Below are positions 1 through 11,939 of a DNA stretch of 64,000 nucleotides, piece by piece (the first letter of the stretch is position 1; every line of letters starts with the position of its first letter). Location: the NCBI RefSeq assembly GCF_000005505.3, contig NC_016131.3, forward strand, positions 10,623,501-10,687,500, written 5' to 3'. The stretch is from Brachypodium distachyon. Its lineage: Eukaryota; Streptophyta; Magnoliopsida; Poales; Poaceae. Both the position numbers and the translations under genes were made by a program. The notes under the pieces were generated by a model. It worked only from the letters and a program-made list of their open reading frames with translations, was not told the DNA's origin and did not search any database.

Positions 1-1236
1 GGGCGATGACGACAATTTCATATGACTTGAACCATTGCAGCATAGTTTCTTAGTTAACAGTTTGATGAAGAAAAAAGTACTCAACTGAATTCACACTTCA
101 TCAATAACATTGAAGAATTTCCTTGGCTTAATAAAAAAGTACTCGACTCAATTCACAATTCATTAATAAGACTGAAGAATAGAGGTGGTAAGATAAATAT
201 GCGGATTATAATTTATTGAACCCACTGTTCTAAAGATTGAGCGGCTACGGCACTCAGTGAGTGTTTGTTGATTTACAGGGAAAATCATTTATAATACTGT
301 TGTGCGATCTTAACAATCGAGTTTCTTTAGTTTTATCATGTGCTTCATTATTGGGAAAATCAGTTAACACTGTTGATTAGTTCAGTTAGTTGAAATACAG
401 AGCAATTGGATGGTCAGCACTTCTCAGCTGAATCTGTCATTCTGCCAAGATGCTTTGAGTTGACCTATGCAAAAAGTGTGCGCAGTACTAACTGGAGACA
501 TTTATGTTTTCCTTAATATGGAAGGGCATGACTGTATCACCTGTATGTTAAACTAATCAAGCATGTAAGTAAAAAAAAAGGTTAAGTTACATTGCCTGCT
601 CTTGGTGTATTGTTTTCCATTGTGCAAAGTACACATATGTTTGATAAGTTGGTACTCCCTCCGATCCATATTAATTGTTGAAATATTACATGTATCTAGA
701 CACTTTTTAGGCATAGATACATCCATATTTGGGCAAATTTGAGACAATTAATATGGATCGGAAGGAGTATTATAGTTTCACATAGTTTAAGGTCATTCAA
801 AGATAGTTTTGTCAAAGAACTTGATATACTACTGTTCGCAACTTTTCCTAGTCCTTCAAAGATAATCTTGTTAAAGAGATTGATATAATATTTGAATCAT
901 CATGTCCCTAGAATGGATGGGGCTATTCCAAACTGTTGCTTGTCAAATAGGAATGTAAGTTAACGTTTTTGTTACATTCCAATTCCAATGTGAACTGCAG
1001 GTTTTTATTTAGGTGTCAAACATGCAGGGAAAACTTTACTATTTGAAGGTTCCTACTGAAATTAGGATATACTTGAATTTTGTATTTCAGTAATTGAATT
1101 ACATCATATTCATCGTTGCCTTTGATGATGATGTGAATATGTGATACTTAATAGCCACATATGGTAAAGTTTACGAGGAAATTATTTGATAATTTTATCT
1201 ATTAATTTTCGCGTGATTTTCTTTTTATTTCTTCAG
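1..1236 (+). other. Intron or upstream part of the eIF2B-delta gene, no exon recognised
   Basis: This AT-rich stretch precedes the first recognisable eIF2B-delta exon, which starts after an AG at 1235-1236. That exon opens in the middle of a codon, so earlier exons must lie to the left and at least the end of this stretch is intron. A Stowaway MITE sits at 655-769. I see no other coding segment. Confidence 0.6.
655..769. mobile_element. Stowaway MITE (Tc1/mariner type)
   Basis: A 115-bp element with terminal inverted repeats starting CTCCCTCCGATCC, flanked by TA at 653-654 and 770-771. The interior contains an almost complete inverted repeat. A sibling of the same family, in the opposite orientation, lies in the PDH-E1beta intron at 10250-10362. 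Confidence 0.93.
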
Positions 1237-4200
1237 AAGCAAACAAGGGAGATTTGGCTGGCGATTCAGCCTCCATTCCGCAAAAACAGAAAACTTCTAA
1301 AGCAGAGAGGCGTGCTATTCAAGAGGCTCAGCGTGCTGCTAAAGCTGCTGCGAAGGAAGCAGGTAATATTGCTTTCGGCTTTTTATATCGTACTGTTTTT
1401 TTTAAAGAAATCGTCTCTTCTCACCCCTTACACACTTTTTCTGGGTGGGTCTTGGGCATGCTTTGTAAAGTAAAATTTTGACTTCCAAATGGTATATGCA
1501 ATTAGTGTTAGATAGTGCTTATTTTTATTGAATTCATATTTATTTATGATGATCTTACACACGTAGCCACTGTTTCCAAGCATGACGGGCACCTTGATTT
1601 GGACTGTAGGTTTATCAGGAAAGTCTACAGGCGCTGCTTCTGGGGCTAATCCTGCAATCTCTAAGCAAGCCAAGTTAGCAAAAACTTCTCAGAAGAAAGA
1701 TGTGCCCCATGCTGCAAGTACAGTTGGTTCTGAGAAGAAGATTTCTGAACGTCTACCAGAGAGAGATAGAAAGAAAGACGCTCCTCATCCCCGCATGCAG
1801 TTTGATGATGTGCATCGTGTGGAGAAAGCGAAAAAGCGTGCAATTGTCAATCAATCAGAAGCTCGAAACAGAGTTGAATTGTTTAGGCATCTGCCACAGT
1901 ACGTGCATGGCACTCAACTCCCTGACCTTGAGTCAAAATTCTTTCAACTTGAACCAATACACCCTTCTGTGTATAAGGTAATTGTTATGCATTCAATCTT
2001 CCCAGAATGTCATCTATGTGCGATATATAAATTTTTGTTCACCGATCTCAATGATAATTCCATAATGATTTGTTGTTCATCATCCCACATTAATCTTTGT
2101 GCATTTTGTAGTTGGATGGAGGTGTGGTAATCTGAGGTTGCAACATTCCATATACCATCAGCACAAATAAAAACTATTGAATACTGTGTTAGTTATTTTT
2201 TATATGTAACATGCTTTCTTTCGTTATGTCACCTTTAATGTATTCCGGAACAAATATCAAATTTTTATATATGTGAACATATGAGATGGTAGAGCATGCA
2301 TGAAGCAATCCTTTGTTCCTTTAGTGGTTTTGTTCGTTGAAGTACTGTGCTCTCATAGCAACAGCTCAAGGATTTTGGTGCATTTTAACCATTCACTAAA
2401 ATTAGCATTAGCAATTTTTGGCCCTTGATGTAAATCACCTGTTTACCTTCTATGTTCTTTCTAAATCTAGTAAATTTGTTTGTGTGATCACTGAAGCTCT
2501 TTATGGTTGCCAACTACAGCTTCATTTGAATCATGTGATTATGTCAGTTACTGGGTTGCAAATATATTTGCTAATTCGTTACTGGGTGTTAAGTTGGTCC
2601 GCTGATATACCAAGAAAGCCAGGCAAACCTAGTGAACAGTTTTGTGATCTTGATTTGCTTTAATTAATGCCTTGATGATTGGTTTCTTTGAGAAGTAAAT
2701 GTAGCAACTAAATAGATTTATGTAGCAACTAAATAGTAAATGTTAGGAGTAAGTAATATCCTCAGTTTTGGTGAAGTATGACTGACTCACTTTTTTTTGC
2801 TATATTTCAGGTTGGGCTCCAATATTTGTCTGGTGAGGTATCTGGTGGCAATGGTCGTTGCATAGCAATGCTTCTTGCATTCAGAGAGGCAATAAAAGAT
2901 TACTCAACGCCACCAAACAAAACTCTCAGCAGAGATCTTACGGCAAAAATCAGTAGTTATGTGTCATTTTTTATTGAGTGCAGGCCACTCTCAATTAGCA
3001 TGGGAAATGCTATTAGGTTCTTGAAAAACAGGATTGCCAAGCTACCACTTACATTGTCAGAGTCAGAAACCAAAGTTAGTCTCCAGACTGACATTGAGCG
3101 TTTTATTAATGAAAAGATAGTTGTTGCGGATCAGGTTATTGTCAGCCATGCCATCACAAAAGTCAGAGACGATGATGTATTGCTAACATACGGGTCATCA
3201 TCAGTTGTTGAAATGATTTTGAATTATGCTCATGAACTTGGTAGGAAGTTCCGCGTTATAGTGGTGGATTCTCGTCCCAAGCTTGAGGGACAAGGATTAC
3301 TGCGTAGATTGGTGGCAAAGGGTATCAACTGCACATATACTCATATTAATGCAGTTTCATACATCATGCATGAAGTTACAAGAGTTTTCTTGGGTGCGTC
3401 CTCAATATTATCAAATGGAACAGTTTATTCTCGAGTTGGGACAGCATCTGTGGCTATGGTTGCACACGCATTTGGAATTCCTGTTCTGGTTTGCTGCGAG
3501 GCATACAAATTTCATGAGAGGGTGCAACTTGATTCTATATGTGCTAATGAGCTTGGTACGTATACTTTTGTGTGCATTTAAGTAGCTAGGCATCTGGGTC
3601 ATGCATAAGAACTGCCTAACGTCTTTTTTTACTCAGGTGATCCAGATGTCATTTCCAAAGTTCCTGGGAGGGCAGACTTGGGCCATCTTAAGAACTGGGC
3701 TGACAACGAAAACCTGCAACTGTTAAATCTAATGTATGTTCCTGAATCCTGTATGTGAAATAGTTTCTTAGATCCATTGATATTCTCCTTTCATGGAAAT
3801 AATTTTGCACCTGTGATAGGTATGATGCAACCCCTTCTGATTACGTCTCGATGATCATAACAGATTATGGAATGGTAAGATATTCTACGCTTCTGATTGT
3901 AGTCCTTGCAGTAGTATATTTAAGAAAATTCATATATGGTATATTTTCAATTTTTTCTCACGGTTACTTAATTTTGTCTGTTATCAATATAATGGATGCT
4001 CTTTTTTATTAGTGAATCTATTTAGCTCATGGGTACTGCTTGTCTGGACAGTTTTTTTGACGGCACTTGTCTTGACAGTGTGTTACTATGGAGGCAGTTC
4101 ATTGTGTTGTTTAGTGATCAACTTAGCCGTTATTTTTATCTGTATAACAGCTGTCTGCATAATGTACACTGTTCTGTTAATCATCAGATGAGTGTTGAAA

Positions 4201-4685
4201 CCTTGATCTACTTTTGGTACAGATTTGTATTGAACAGTATCATCTATACTTGCTTTCCTGTTTTGATTTGAGCTATGAACTAGGTCCGCTGATTCTTTTT
4301 AGCAAATCTTGCTAGTCATGAGAATTGTTTATTGAACTCCTAACATGCACATTTCTGTTCTTCCTTTCATGTTTTTGTTCTCGCTGTTTGTGATCTTTTT
4401 ATGTCTGCTTCTGTATTGACTTCTGTAGTTTTGTACCCATTTTTTTTCTTGTACAATTTTATTCGGTGCCGATAGCAAACCAAGCAGATCACATTGAATG
4501 GACTTTTTTTTCCTGCAGTTTGGCTATGTGCGCATATGCTAGTTTGTTTAGGGGTTCATTATATTTGAGTTGGTGTCTGGTTTTTTGTCCATTTAATTGA
4601 CTGAATTCCCTTCCTGTTGCAGCTTCCACCTACAAGTGTACCTGTCATTGTAAGAGAGTACCGCAAGGAGCACTTGTGGGTATAA
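1237..4685 (+). CDS. Translation initiation factor eIF2B subunit delta (3' part of gene)
   Basis: This is the regulatory subunit of the eIF2B guanine nucleotide exchange factor, which recycles eIF2-GDP in the cytosol. Exons read as 1237-1362, 1610-1977, 2811-3555, 3637-3733, 3820-3874 and 4623-4685 (stop TAA). All have GT-AG borders and matching phases. The first two exons carry a lysine/alanine-rich charged linker (KAERRAIQEAQRAAK). The long third exon carries the eIF2B alpha/beta/delta Rossmann-like domain, with motifs LLTYGSSSVVEMIL, VVDSRPKLEGQGLL and GTASVAMVAHAFGIPVLV. The last exons encode ITDYGM..LPPTSVPVIVREY, the plant-type C-terminus. The N-terminal, proline-rich part lies left of the window. 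No frameshift or in-frame stop is seen. The identification is strong; only the upstream exons are missing. Confidence 0.95.
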
Positions 4686-5187
4686 ATATCTACTACTGTA
4701 TGATCACAGTTTTGGCAAACCGTTGCTGCCAGTGCAGTATGCGTGGACATGACATGTACTTATGTTTTGAGCTGTTGGCTGTCAAATCCTCCTACCATTT
4801 TGTTTACTCAAGAAATGGTTCATCTTTTTGGTATCACTCTGATTCCATCAGAACTGCAACTTAAAGGGATATTGTTGGTCCTCTTCAAATGTTGAGTTTT
4901 TGGTTGCTGTCAGGGGATTTATGTTTTTTTTAAGCCCTGCTCAGAGCAGCCAATTTTTTGATCGAAGGGCTAGTGGAAATGCTTGTTAATGCATGGCGCC
5001 CTGGTTGCAGATCGTCTTTTATGCAACCGTAGGGCTCTGCCAATTCTAACTTGATTTCTTGTACACGCCACAATTACATCACTTGATAGAATTTTAAGTT
5101 TTCTTGCAACATTTTTTAGAAGTGAATCAGTTTTGAAACTTTAACCAAATCTGGCTCTTGATGTTTAGAGTTGCATCCTTAGCGTTA
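4686..5187. other. 3' flank of eIF2B-delta
   Basis: AT-rich sequence that probably includes the 3' UTR of eIF2B-delta. No gene is recognised. It ends at the TTA target duplication (5185-5187) of the next element. Confidence 0.6.
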
Positions 5188-5360
5188 GAACAACTCTAGT
5201 AGATACCCCAAAACTGCGAACCGTTTAGCAAGAGTTCGGTTGAATTGAATCCAGTTTTGCTGTTATGAATTGCGTCGTCCAAAACAGATATCGAATTCAG
5301 AACAGAAATTTTTTGAAAAAGAGATTCGTGTGAGTTGAGTTCATCACATCTGCTACCATT

Positions 5361-5647
5361 TATACCTGAGCATGGGTGGCCCGCCTGGCCGTCCCGGGCC
5401 GGGCTGGAGCCTCCCTTTCCAATCCTAAGCTCGGCCTGAAACAAGCCCGAAATGACTAAAAACGGGTATTTTTTTAACAAAAAATAGGTATAAAAATCAT
5501 TTATTTATTCCGGAAATAATTATTTTAATGCTTAAATGGCCTATTTTCTGTGTTTCGGGCTGGGCCGGGCTCGGGCTTCAGGTTTGACCATCAAGCTTTT
5601 ATGAAGCCCGACCCGAACCGGCCCGGCCTGGGGTTTGCCCAGGTATA
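5361..5647 (-). mobile_element. hAT-type MITE, nested copy
   Basis: A 287-bp element with ends TATACCTG / CAGGTATA and GC-rich subterminal tracts around an AT-rich core. It is bounded by a perfect 8-bp duplication CTACCATT at 5353-5360 and 5648-5655, which is diagnostic of the hAT superfamily. It is inserted inside the PIF/Harbinger-like element. A close relative in the opposite orientation is at 22758-23043. Confidence 0.9.
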
Positions 5648-5760
5648 CTACCATTCACATCTCATACAACAAGTAGAGTTCACTGGTCAAAAAAATACTA
5701 GAAGTAGAGTTCATCATCATCTACACAAAATATACTACATGATAGTCAGCGGAGGAGCAA

Positions 5761-6270
5761 TTAACAAAAACAAAATGTTCTCCCTGTCATCGCCGCTGGC
5801 TTAGTTTTATACTCTGGAGGCTCTCTGGCGCCACGTCCTTCCCCTCCCGCCTTTTCAAATGATGACCTCCATCCCCGTTGGAATCCCCTTCTTGGATTCA
5901 GCGATGGCGAGTTGGAGCTTCGGGTCTTTGGCATCCTCCTTCTCGCGGCGGGCAAGCTCCTTGGTTTCGATGATGAGGCTTGCCGCGGTTGCCGCGTCGT
6001 TCTGCTTCTCCTTCTTCGGCAGCTGCTGCTGCCCCTCGTCGACCTCCTCCTCCGGCGACGAGAAGCGGCGGCGCACGGCTGCACTGGAGGACTCGGGCTC
6101 CTCTTGGCCCGGCGTGTGTGCGACGCGGCCGCGGCCTCGTAAATCCACTTGCCCCGCCGCCTCCGCCGCCGCCAACGTGGCTCTTCCTGGAGGTACGCCT
6201 GGTACCTCTGCTCGGCGTCAGCGCTGAGGTGGCAGTGTTTCTCCCACTTTGTTTTGCATCGCGCCGCCAT
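5761..6270 (-). pseudogene. Degenerate transposon-borne reading frame (family unknown)
   Basis: Two overlapping minus-strand frames (6270-5761 and 6175-5855) together resemble one protein. An N-terminal stretch KWEKHCHLSADAEQRYQAYL in the first frame continues in the second frame with ESSSAAVRRRFSSPEEE and, near the stop, AKDPKLQLAIAESKK. The same motifs in the same order appear in the element at 38659-39719. This suggests a protein carried by the element family, broken here by a frameshift. I do not recognise the family. The extreme GC content and arginine runs in alternative frames make any single long ORF here unreliable. Confidence 0.5.
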
Positions 6271-6754
6271 GTGCCGATGCTCCGCCGCCAGGCTGCCTCG
6301 TCATCTTCAGCACCCCGCGGCCGCGGCCGCAGCCGGGCTGCCTTGTCATCTTCAGCACCCCCACGGCTGCGCCCGTCGCTAGGGTTTCGGCGCGGGGAGA
6401 GGATGAGTTCGCGGCCGCGAGGTGTCGACCATGAGGAGGCCCCGTAATGTACCATTGCAAAAGATGGGGGCAGGGGATGGCTTGAATTTCTCGCTAGAGT
6501 TGGGGAGGAGAGACGGATTTCGGCGACCGGGGAGGGTTTTGGCGGTGGAGAGGGGCGGCGGAATGTGAGGAGTTGGAACCGAAACGACCCTCCGAGCGCC
6601 ATATGTGCCGTTGTTCGCAGGCCCTTTGCTGTATACCGAAACTTGCTTTCCGGTCCGGTCCGGTTTGGGGTACCTGTTCCGACTGTGTTTTGGCCTAAAA
6701 ACCGAATAGCGGTTTCGATTCGGCCTTTTGCGGGATCTGCTACAGATGCTCTTA

Positions 6755-7997
6755 GCTCATTGTTGCCGGGCCGTTTCGGGCATGTTGTGGATATGTGCCG
6801 GGTTAGATTTGGTGAAAGTCTCAGTGGTCACTTGTGTGATGTTATACCTCGATCAACACTATCTGTTTTAATTATGAGGCATGCTGTTATTCACAGATCA
6901 AGATGACGAAAGATTGTTTGCTGTAATAGTTAGATAAAAGTACTCTCCATCAGAGATGGGACTATTCGAAACATAATTTCTCTTTCTGTTTCTTCATTTG
7001 TAAATCGTAGTTCTATCTAAATGAGGTGAAAAATCCAGATGAGGACTTAGTTATTTTTTACAACGTTAATGTCAAAATAGGAATTTTTTTTGGCTAAAAT
7101 GCATTAAAATTTAGAAGTGTAGAAGGACACCGATTTTGAGAATAATCTGAAAGGCTACATGCGTTAATTTAAAATCGAGGAGAGTACTTAATTCCATGGC
7201 TGGAACTTGGAAGACATGGTATTCAAATACTCCGTACATGGTTTCATGTGTTGGAACCTGAAAGCTGTAGGAGTGGCGTCTTTGGCGAGAATGCTCATTA
7301 GGTGCGATGGTCATGGCCCATTGTTCGGGGAGTAGTTGTTAGGTTCACTGTAGTGGATTTTGCCATTGCCACACGCATGAGGTAATCGTAACAAATTGAT
7401 TTATTCTTAATAAATCGGTACAGCTTTCGATTTCTTGAAAAAAAATAAGGGAGCAACGTGGGTGCATGAGTTGTTTCTTGACAAAAGTAACGTAAGCTAA
7501 CATATTTGCATACTATTTCAATCGGCGTATCCGGTAAATATTCCATGAATACCATGGTAAAAAGTTCAAAATATTCTTAAAAGGTTTACATGAGTTAGAT
7601 AAGTGATGTTCTGTATGTGAAAATTTCAAGTTCAAACTCAATTACGTTTAGCAGTAGTGAAAAAAATAAATTCAATATAAATAGTGTTTTTGTTTTCTTT
7701 CACCGTTTGGCACTATTCATTTGTATATTTTTCTTTTTTATGTCTTCCAAAGGCATTTGAGTTTTGACTTGAAGTTTTGCACGTTTGTAGAGCATCACAC
7801 TTCCAACAAATGTGTTTTTGTAGAATCTTAAACCGTAGAAGTCGTTCTCACTTGATATGTTGCCATATTCCAAACGAATACTATGGATAACTTTTATGCT
7901 AGCATGAAGACAATTTTTTTAATATTTTGCAGCAATTGAGTTCTTACAAAATGATCTTCTTTCTCATTACCATATCCACTTCTCCATCATGTGTTGA
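6755..7997. other. AT-rich intergenic DNA, no gene seen
   Basis: No convincing coding region, RNA gene or bounded element was found. Short ORFs here lack recognisable domains. Confidence 0.6.
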
Positions 7998-8260
7998 TGT
8001 GACACACTGGCCTACGGCTTAATAGGATTGATAGAATTCTCTCAACAAGGTATACCTTTTTTTTCCGGAAGCCCATCCGAAAAGAACATCAAAGTTAAGC
8101 GTGCTTGGCTGAGAGCAATTTGAGGATGGGTGACCGAACGGGAAGTTTCTTCCGGGAGCGCATGAGTGAGGACAAAATGCGCTGGAAAGACATGTGTTGG
8201 TCCGTGAGGCCAGTCTTGGAACCTAGAGAGCTGCGCCATGAGTGACGCTGGGGTGTTACA
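7998..8260 (+). mobile_element. Cassandra-type TRIM solo LTR
   Basis: A 263-bp unit starts TGTGACACAC and ends GGTGTTACA. It is flanked by a perfect 5-bp duplication GTTGA (7993-7997 and 8261-8265), as expected for an LTR insertion reduced to one LTR. The core (8070-8155) closely resembles plant 5S rRNA, the hallmark of Cassandra retrotransposons (terminal-repeat retrotransposons in miniature). There is no second LTR, primer-binding site or polypurine tract next to it, so this is a solo LTR left by recombination between LTRs. Confidence 0.88.
8070..8155 (+). promoter_or_regulatory. 5S-rRNA-like core with internal Pol III promoter boxes
   Basis: The sequence follows plant 5S rRNA from the stem after the first third onward: AAGTTAAGCGTGCTTGG (A-box region, about 8092-8108) and AGGATGGGTGACC (C-box region, 8123-8135). 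It is embedded in the Cassandra LTR and is not a genuine 5S gene, because the 5' and 3' parts diverge. Whether Pol III still uses it is unknown. Confidence 0.8.
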
Positions 8261-8818
8261 GTTGATGATACTCCTAATGGACGTAGAGTGCTACCGATCG
8301 TGCAACAACAATAGACACAGAGCAAGTTAGCTCAATTTGAAGGTTCATGGTGATGTCCAGAAGAAAAAACCGCTATAACAATTGTGTGTGGAAGGAGAGA
8401 AACTAGACGAGGACAACAACACAAGTGGAATACATAAGAGATTGCGACATCCTCTGGGTAGAAAAATATTTATGGAAATAGTAAAATCGAAATATAGATT
8501 GCAAAGGAAAAATATGTAAGCCCTAGCAATCGATCCAAGGGTGTCTCCGGTTTCTAATGTTGAGTACCTATGCGCAACAATAAACATTGGATTTCTGCCA
8601 TGACCCTGATGAAAAATGAAATTAAGCGGCTGAGATCAAATCCATCCGTCCATGATCTCCCTCTGTCTCCCCTCCATAGATCCCGTCATCACCTCTCTCG
8701 TTCTCTCCTCTCGTCTCCCTAGTCCAACCCGCGCCTCGTTCTCTCCGCCGCCGTCCCCCTCCATTCCTCCGCCACCGCCACCCGCATTCCACCAAAACCC
8801 ACCCTCCTCCCGTCCCCT
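8261..8818. other. Upstream region of the PDH-E1beta gene
   Basis: AT-rich sequence followed from about 8640 by a pyrimidine-rich CTCC/CCGCC tract, typical of a grass core promoter. No gene is seen; ORFs here are low-complexity. Confidence 0.5.
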
Positions 8819-8826
8819 TATAAATA
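8819..8826 (+). promoter_or_regulatory. TATA box of the PDH-E1beta gene
   Basis: TATAAATA lies about 75 bases upstream of the ATG at 8901, after a CT-rich stretch. Spacing and context fit a plant core promoter. Confidence 0.7.
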
Positions 8827-8900
8827 AATACGCATACATATACACGCCAGTACCACCAGCTGCCTCTCCGCCCCCCAGATCTCGAACTACCTAGTCTGCA

Positions 8901-11900
8901 ATGGCGGCCGCATCGTCGCTGCACGTCGCCGCTCCGGCCGCCACCCCGCGCGTGGGATCTGCCGGCCGCAAATCCTCCTCCCCAGGTAGTACCATCGCCG
9001 CGTTCCGGGTTTCCCTCTCGCTGCTGGATCTTTTCTGATTTTGGGGGTGTTCCTCTTGCTGTAGCGGTGAGGAGCGTGCGCGTGGCCAGATCGGGCGCCG
9101 AAGCGCGGCCACGCGGCAGGCTGGTGTCCTGTGGCGCCGTTGCAGTTGCGTGCTCTGTTCTTCTCTGAGAACTTTTAGCTTCCTGTTTTGTGTGTTGTCA
9201 TCTGCTGGTGCACTGAACTGTTGCTTGTGTGTGTTCGCGTGTGCAGACCAAGGCTGATGCGCCGGCGACCGCGGGGGCATCCAAGTCTGACGGGTAAGAC
9301 GATGCTAGCACACTTCCTTATCTATGCGGTATTACGATATAAACAAAGTGTTTGCTGACTTCCGGAGTACTTGTGATGAATCAGGATCCATGCAAAATCA
9401 TCTCAGAAAGGAAAACACAAAACAAACTATTCAATTGACTGATTTTAAGTTTTATTAGGGCTCACATAATTCTGCATGTTAGATATGATTGTCATGGCAT
9501 AGTTGTTTTCTAAGTTGCAAATGTTTGTCAATTCCTGAAGTTGGGGAGTAAACATATTACTACTCCGTACCACTTTTCAGAAACACATGGGGTTTAAGAA
9601 AGTGTGCGATGAATTTCTGTATGTTTTAACCAGTACTGTATAAGCAATCATTTGCCTCATAAAAATATCAGGGGAAAATGGTATCATTAGTTTCTTTAAT
9701 AATATAAAGAACTATGATTTGAACTAACAAAGTCTATATAAGATGTAACGGTGGTAGTACATAATAAAATCTGAAAGTTCATCTATAGTTAGGAGTGAAG
9801 GACCAGATCTACACTGTTTTTACTAGTTCAGAGAGCCTGTTCTGTTTGGATTTGAGCGCTTGAGTGGATGGGGATTCAGAATTCACATGTTTTCACAGCA
9901 TAGTTTCAGTTTCTTTTCACTGATGGAAAATATCGTAGGACCAATTGCCTAATGTTCTGATGTGCCGATTCTTCTGGCAGCCAGCATACTGGTGGCGGTA
10001 CCCAACAAGTATCCTAATAGCAACCCAGTATGCAGTTTCCAACTGGCTAAGAGCATATACGGCCAAGCAGTTTCTGTGAAACGCAAGCTGAATTAGTTAT
10101 TTTGACAGGAAGAGCCTACCTCCCTTTGTTGGGGGAGGGGTGTGTGTACAATCCCAACACCTGAGTTGAAGTCTTTATGGACACAAATTTGGGTTCATAT
10201 TTATATTATAGGGTTTTCCCTCACAGTTTTAAGTGAAAAAAATGTAGTACTCCCTCCGATCCATATTAATTGTCTCAAATTTGCCCAAATATGGATGTAT
10301 CTATGCCTAAAAGGCGTCTAGATACATGTAATATTTCGACAACTAATATGGATCGGAGGGAGTAGTAGTTATTTTAACAAAGACAGCAAGTGTTCCCTTG
10401 TTGCTTCAAGGAAAAATTATTATTAACAAAACTGGAGATGCTTTATAGAAAAATTGCTTCAAGTTTGTCCTAAATCAAATTCTCTAAGTTTGACCCCTTT
10501 ATAGAAAAATATACCAAGATTTACAACGCCAAATGGTTTCATTGTATCCATCATAAAAACATGTGTTCATACTGTATTTGTTTGGTGTCATAGAAGTTGG
10601 TTTTATATAAACTTGGTAAAACTTTCTTAAGTTTGACTTAGGACAAACCTAAATGTACTACTATTAAGTTGGGTGCTGGATGGCCTCTTGGACCAACATG
10701 AGTTATCCCTTGTAAGATGTGAATGAGTTGGCTGGAACCAGCTGGATGTTGCCCACATAGGGACATTGGCTTTGACCTCTATACACTCTCCTCTGTGGGA
10801 AGCTTTGCATTGAGTTTTAGTCTTTAAAAGGCAACCATGCAAGAACGACTATTCTTGCAATTTATGTTGTCCAAACAGAAATATTTTACTGCATTTGATC
10901 TTTTATGAATATGACTTCTCATATACTTCTGTGCAAGCTCCTAATTGTGTCCAAACTTTTGTGTAGGCATGAGGTCTTGCTGTTCGAGGCTCTTCGTGAG
11001 GGTTTGATGGAAGAGATGCAATCAGATCCGACAGTGTGTGTCTTTGGTGAAGATGTTGGTCACTATGGAGGTTCTTACAAGGTGACCAAGGGTTTGGCTG
11101 ATATGTTTGGAGACCTTCGAGTCCTTGATACACCTATTGCTGAGAACTCGTTCACCGGCATGGGAGTTGGAGCAGGAATGAAGGGGCTGAGGCCTGTTAT
11201 TGAAGGCATGAACATGGGCTTCCTTCTCCTTGCTTACAACCAAATTTCAAACAACTGCGGCATGCTTCATTACACCTCGGGTGGCCAGTTCAAGATACCA
11301 GTTGTGATCCGCGGTCCTGGTGGTGTTGGTCGTCAGCTCGGTGCAGAGCATTCACAGCGTCTAGAGTCATACTTCCAGTCAATCCCTGGCCTCCAAATGG
11401 TTGCTTGCTCTACTCCTTACAATGCTAAGGGTTTAATGAAAGCTGCCATAAGGAGTGAGAACCCTGTTGTGCTATTTGAGCATGTCCTTCTGTACAACCT
11501 GAAGGAGAAAATTCCTGATGAGGAGTATGTGCTATGCCTGGAGGAGGCTGAGATGGTACGGCCTGGGGAACATGTGACCATCCTCACATATTCACGTATG
11601 AGGTACCATGTGATGCAGGCTGCAAAGACCCTAGTAAACAAAGGGTATGATCCTGAGGTGATTGACATCAGGTCGTTGAAACCATTTGATCTTCACACAA
11701 TAGGCAACTCCATTAAGAAGACCCACCGTGTGCTGATTGTGGAGGAGTGCATGCGTACGGGTGGGATTGGCGCCAGTCTGAGATCAGCCATCATTGACAA
11801 CTTCTGGGACTACCTAGATGCCCCTATCATGTGCTTGTCATCACAGGATGTTCCAACCCCGTATGCCGCGACTTTGGAGGATGCAACCGTTGTGCAGCCT

Positions 11901-11939
11901 GCACAGATTGTTGCTGCTGTTGAGCAAATATGCCAATAG
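8901..11939 (+). CDS. Pyruvate dehydrogenase E1 component subunit beta, plastidial
   Basis: This is the thiamine-diphosphate enzyme subunit that, with E1-alpha, decarboxylates pyruvate to feed acetyl-CoA into plastid fatty acid synthesis. Exons: 8901-8985, 9065-9123, 9247-9293 and 10967-11939 (stop TAG), giving 387 codons. The first three short exons encode an Ala/Ser/Arg-rich transit peptide. The large last exon holds the whole catalytic body: [18 protein letters not shown], the pyrimidine-binding domain, [18 protein letters not shown], and the transketolase C-terminal domain ending in VAAVEQICQ. All phases join without a break. The end of exon 2 (CTG before GTGTCC) is chosen by phase and is the least certain junction. 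The third intron (9294-10966) is long and contains a Stowaway MITE. The mature region matches the rice plastid protein almost residue for residue, from memory. Confidence 0.96.
10250..10362. mobile_element. Stowaway MITE in intron 3 of PDH-E1beta
   Basis: A 113-bp element with terminal inverted repeats CTCCCTCCGATCC / GGATCGGAGGGAG, flanked by TA at 10248-10249 and 10363-10364. It belongs to the same family as 655-769 but is inverted relative to it. Confidence 0.93.

Larger units (their letters stand above)
5188..6751 (-). mobile_element. Non-autonomous PIF/Harbinger-like element (copy 1)
   Basis: The left end gaacaactctagtagatacc and the right end (reverse complement gagcatctgtagcagatccc) form imperfect inverted repeats. 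Both are flanked by TTA (5185-5187 and 6752-6754), the three-base duplication of PIF/Harbinger and Tourist elements. The body is about 1.27 kb once a nested hAT MITE (5361-5647) and its duplicated target are discounted. The GC-rich interior has a degenerate reading frame on the minus strand that is homologous to one in the element at 38659-39719. No transposase is recognised, so mobility would depend on another copy. Confidence 0.82.

Noticed and set aside
5898..6602. 234-codon minus-strand ORF in the Harbinger-like element
   Set aside because: Arg/Pro/Gly low-complexity frame in very GC-rich DNA. The homologous residues shared with copy 2 lie in other frames.
8070..8155. A genuine 5S rRNA gene
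   Set aside because: Only the middle matches; the ends diverge and the sequence lies inside an LTR with a target duplication.
8891..9280. 129-codon minus-strand ORF over the PDH first exons
   Set aside because: It is antisense to a well-supported transit-peptide region, spans its introns and has no recognisable domain; GC content explains it.
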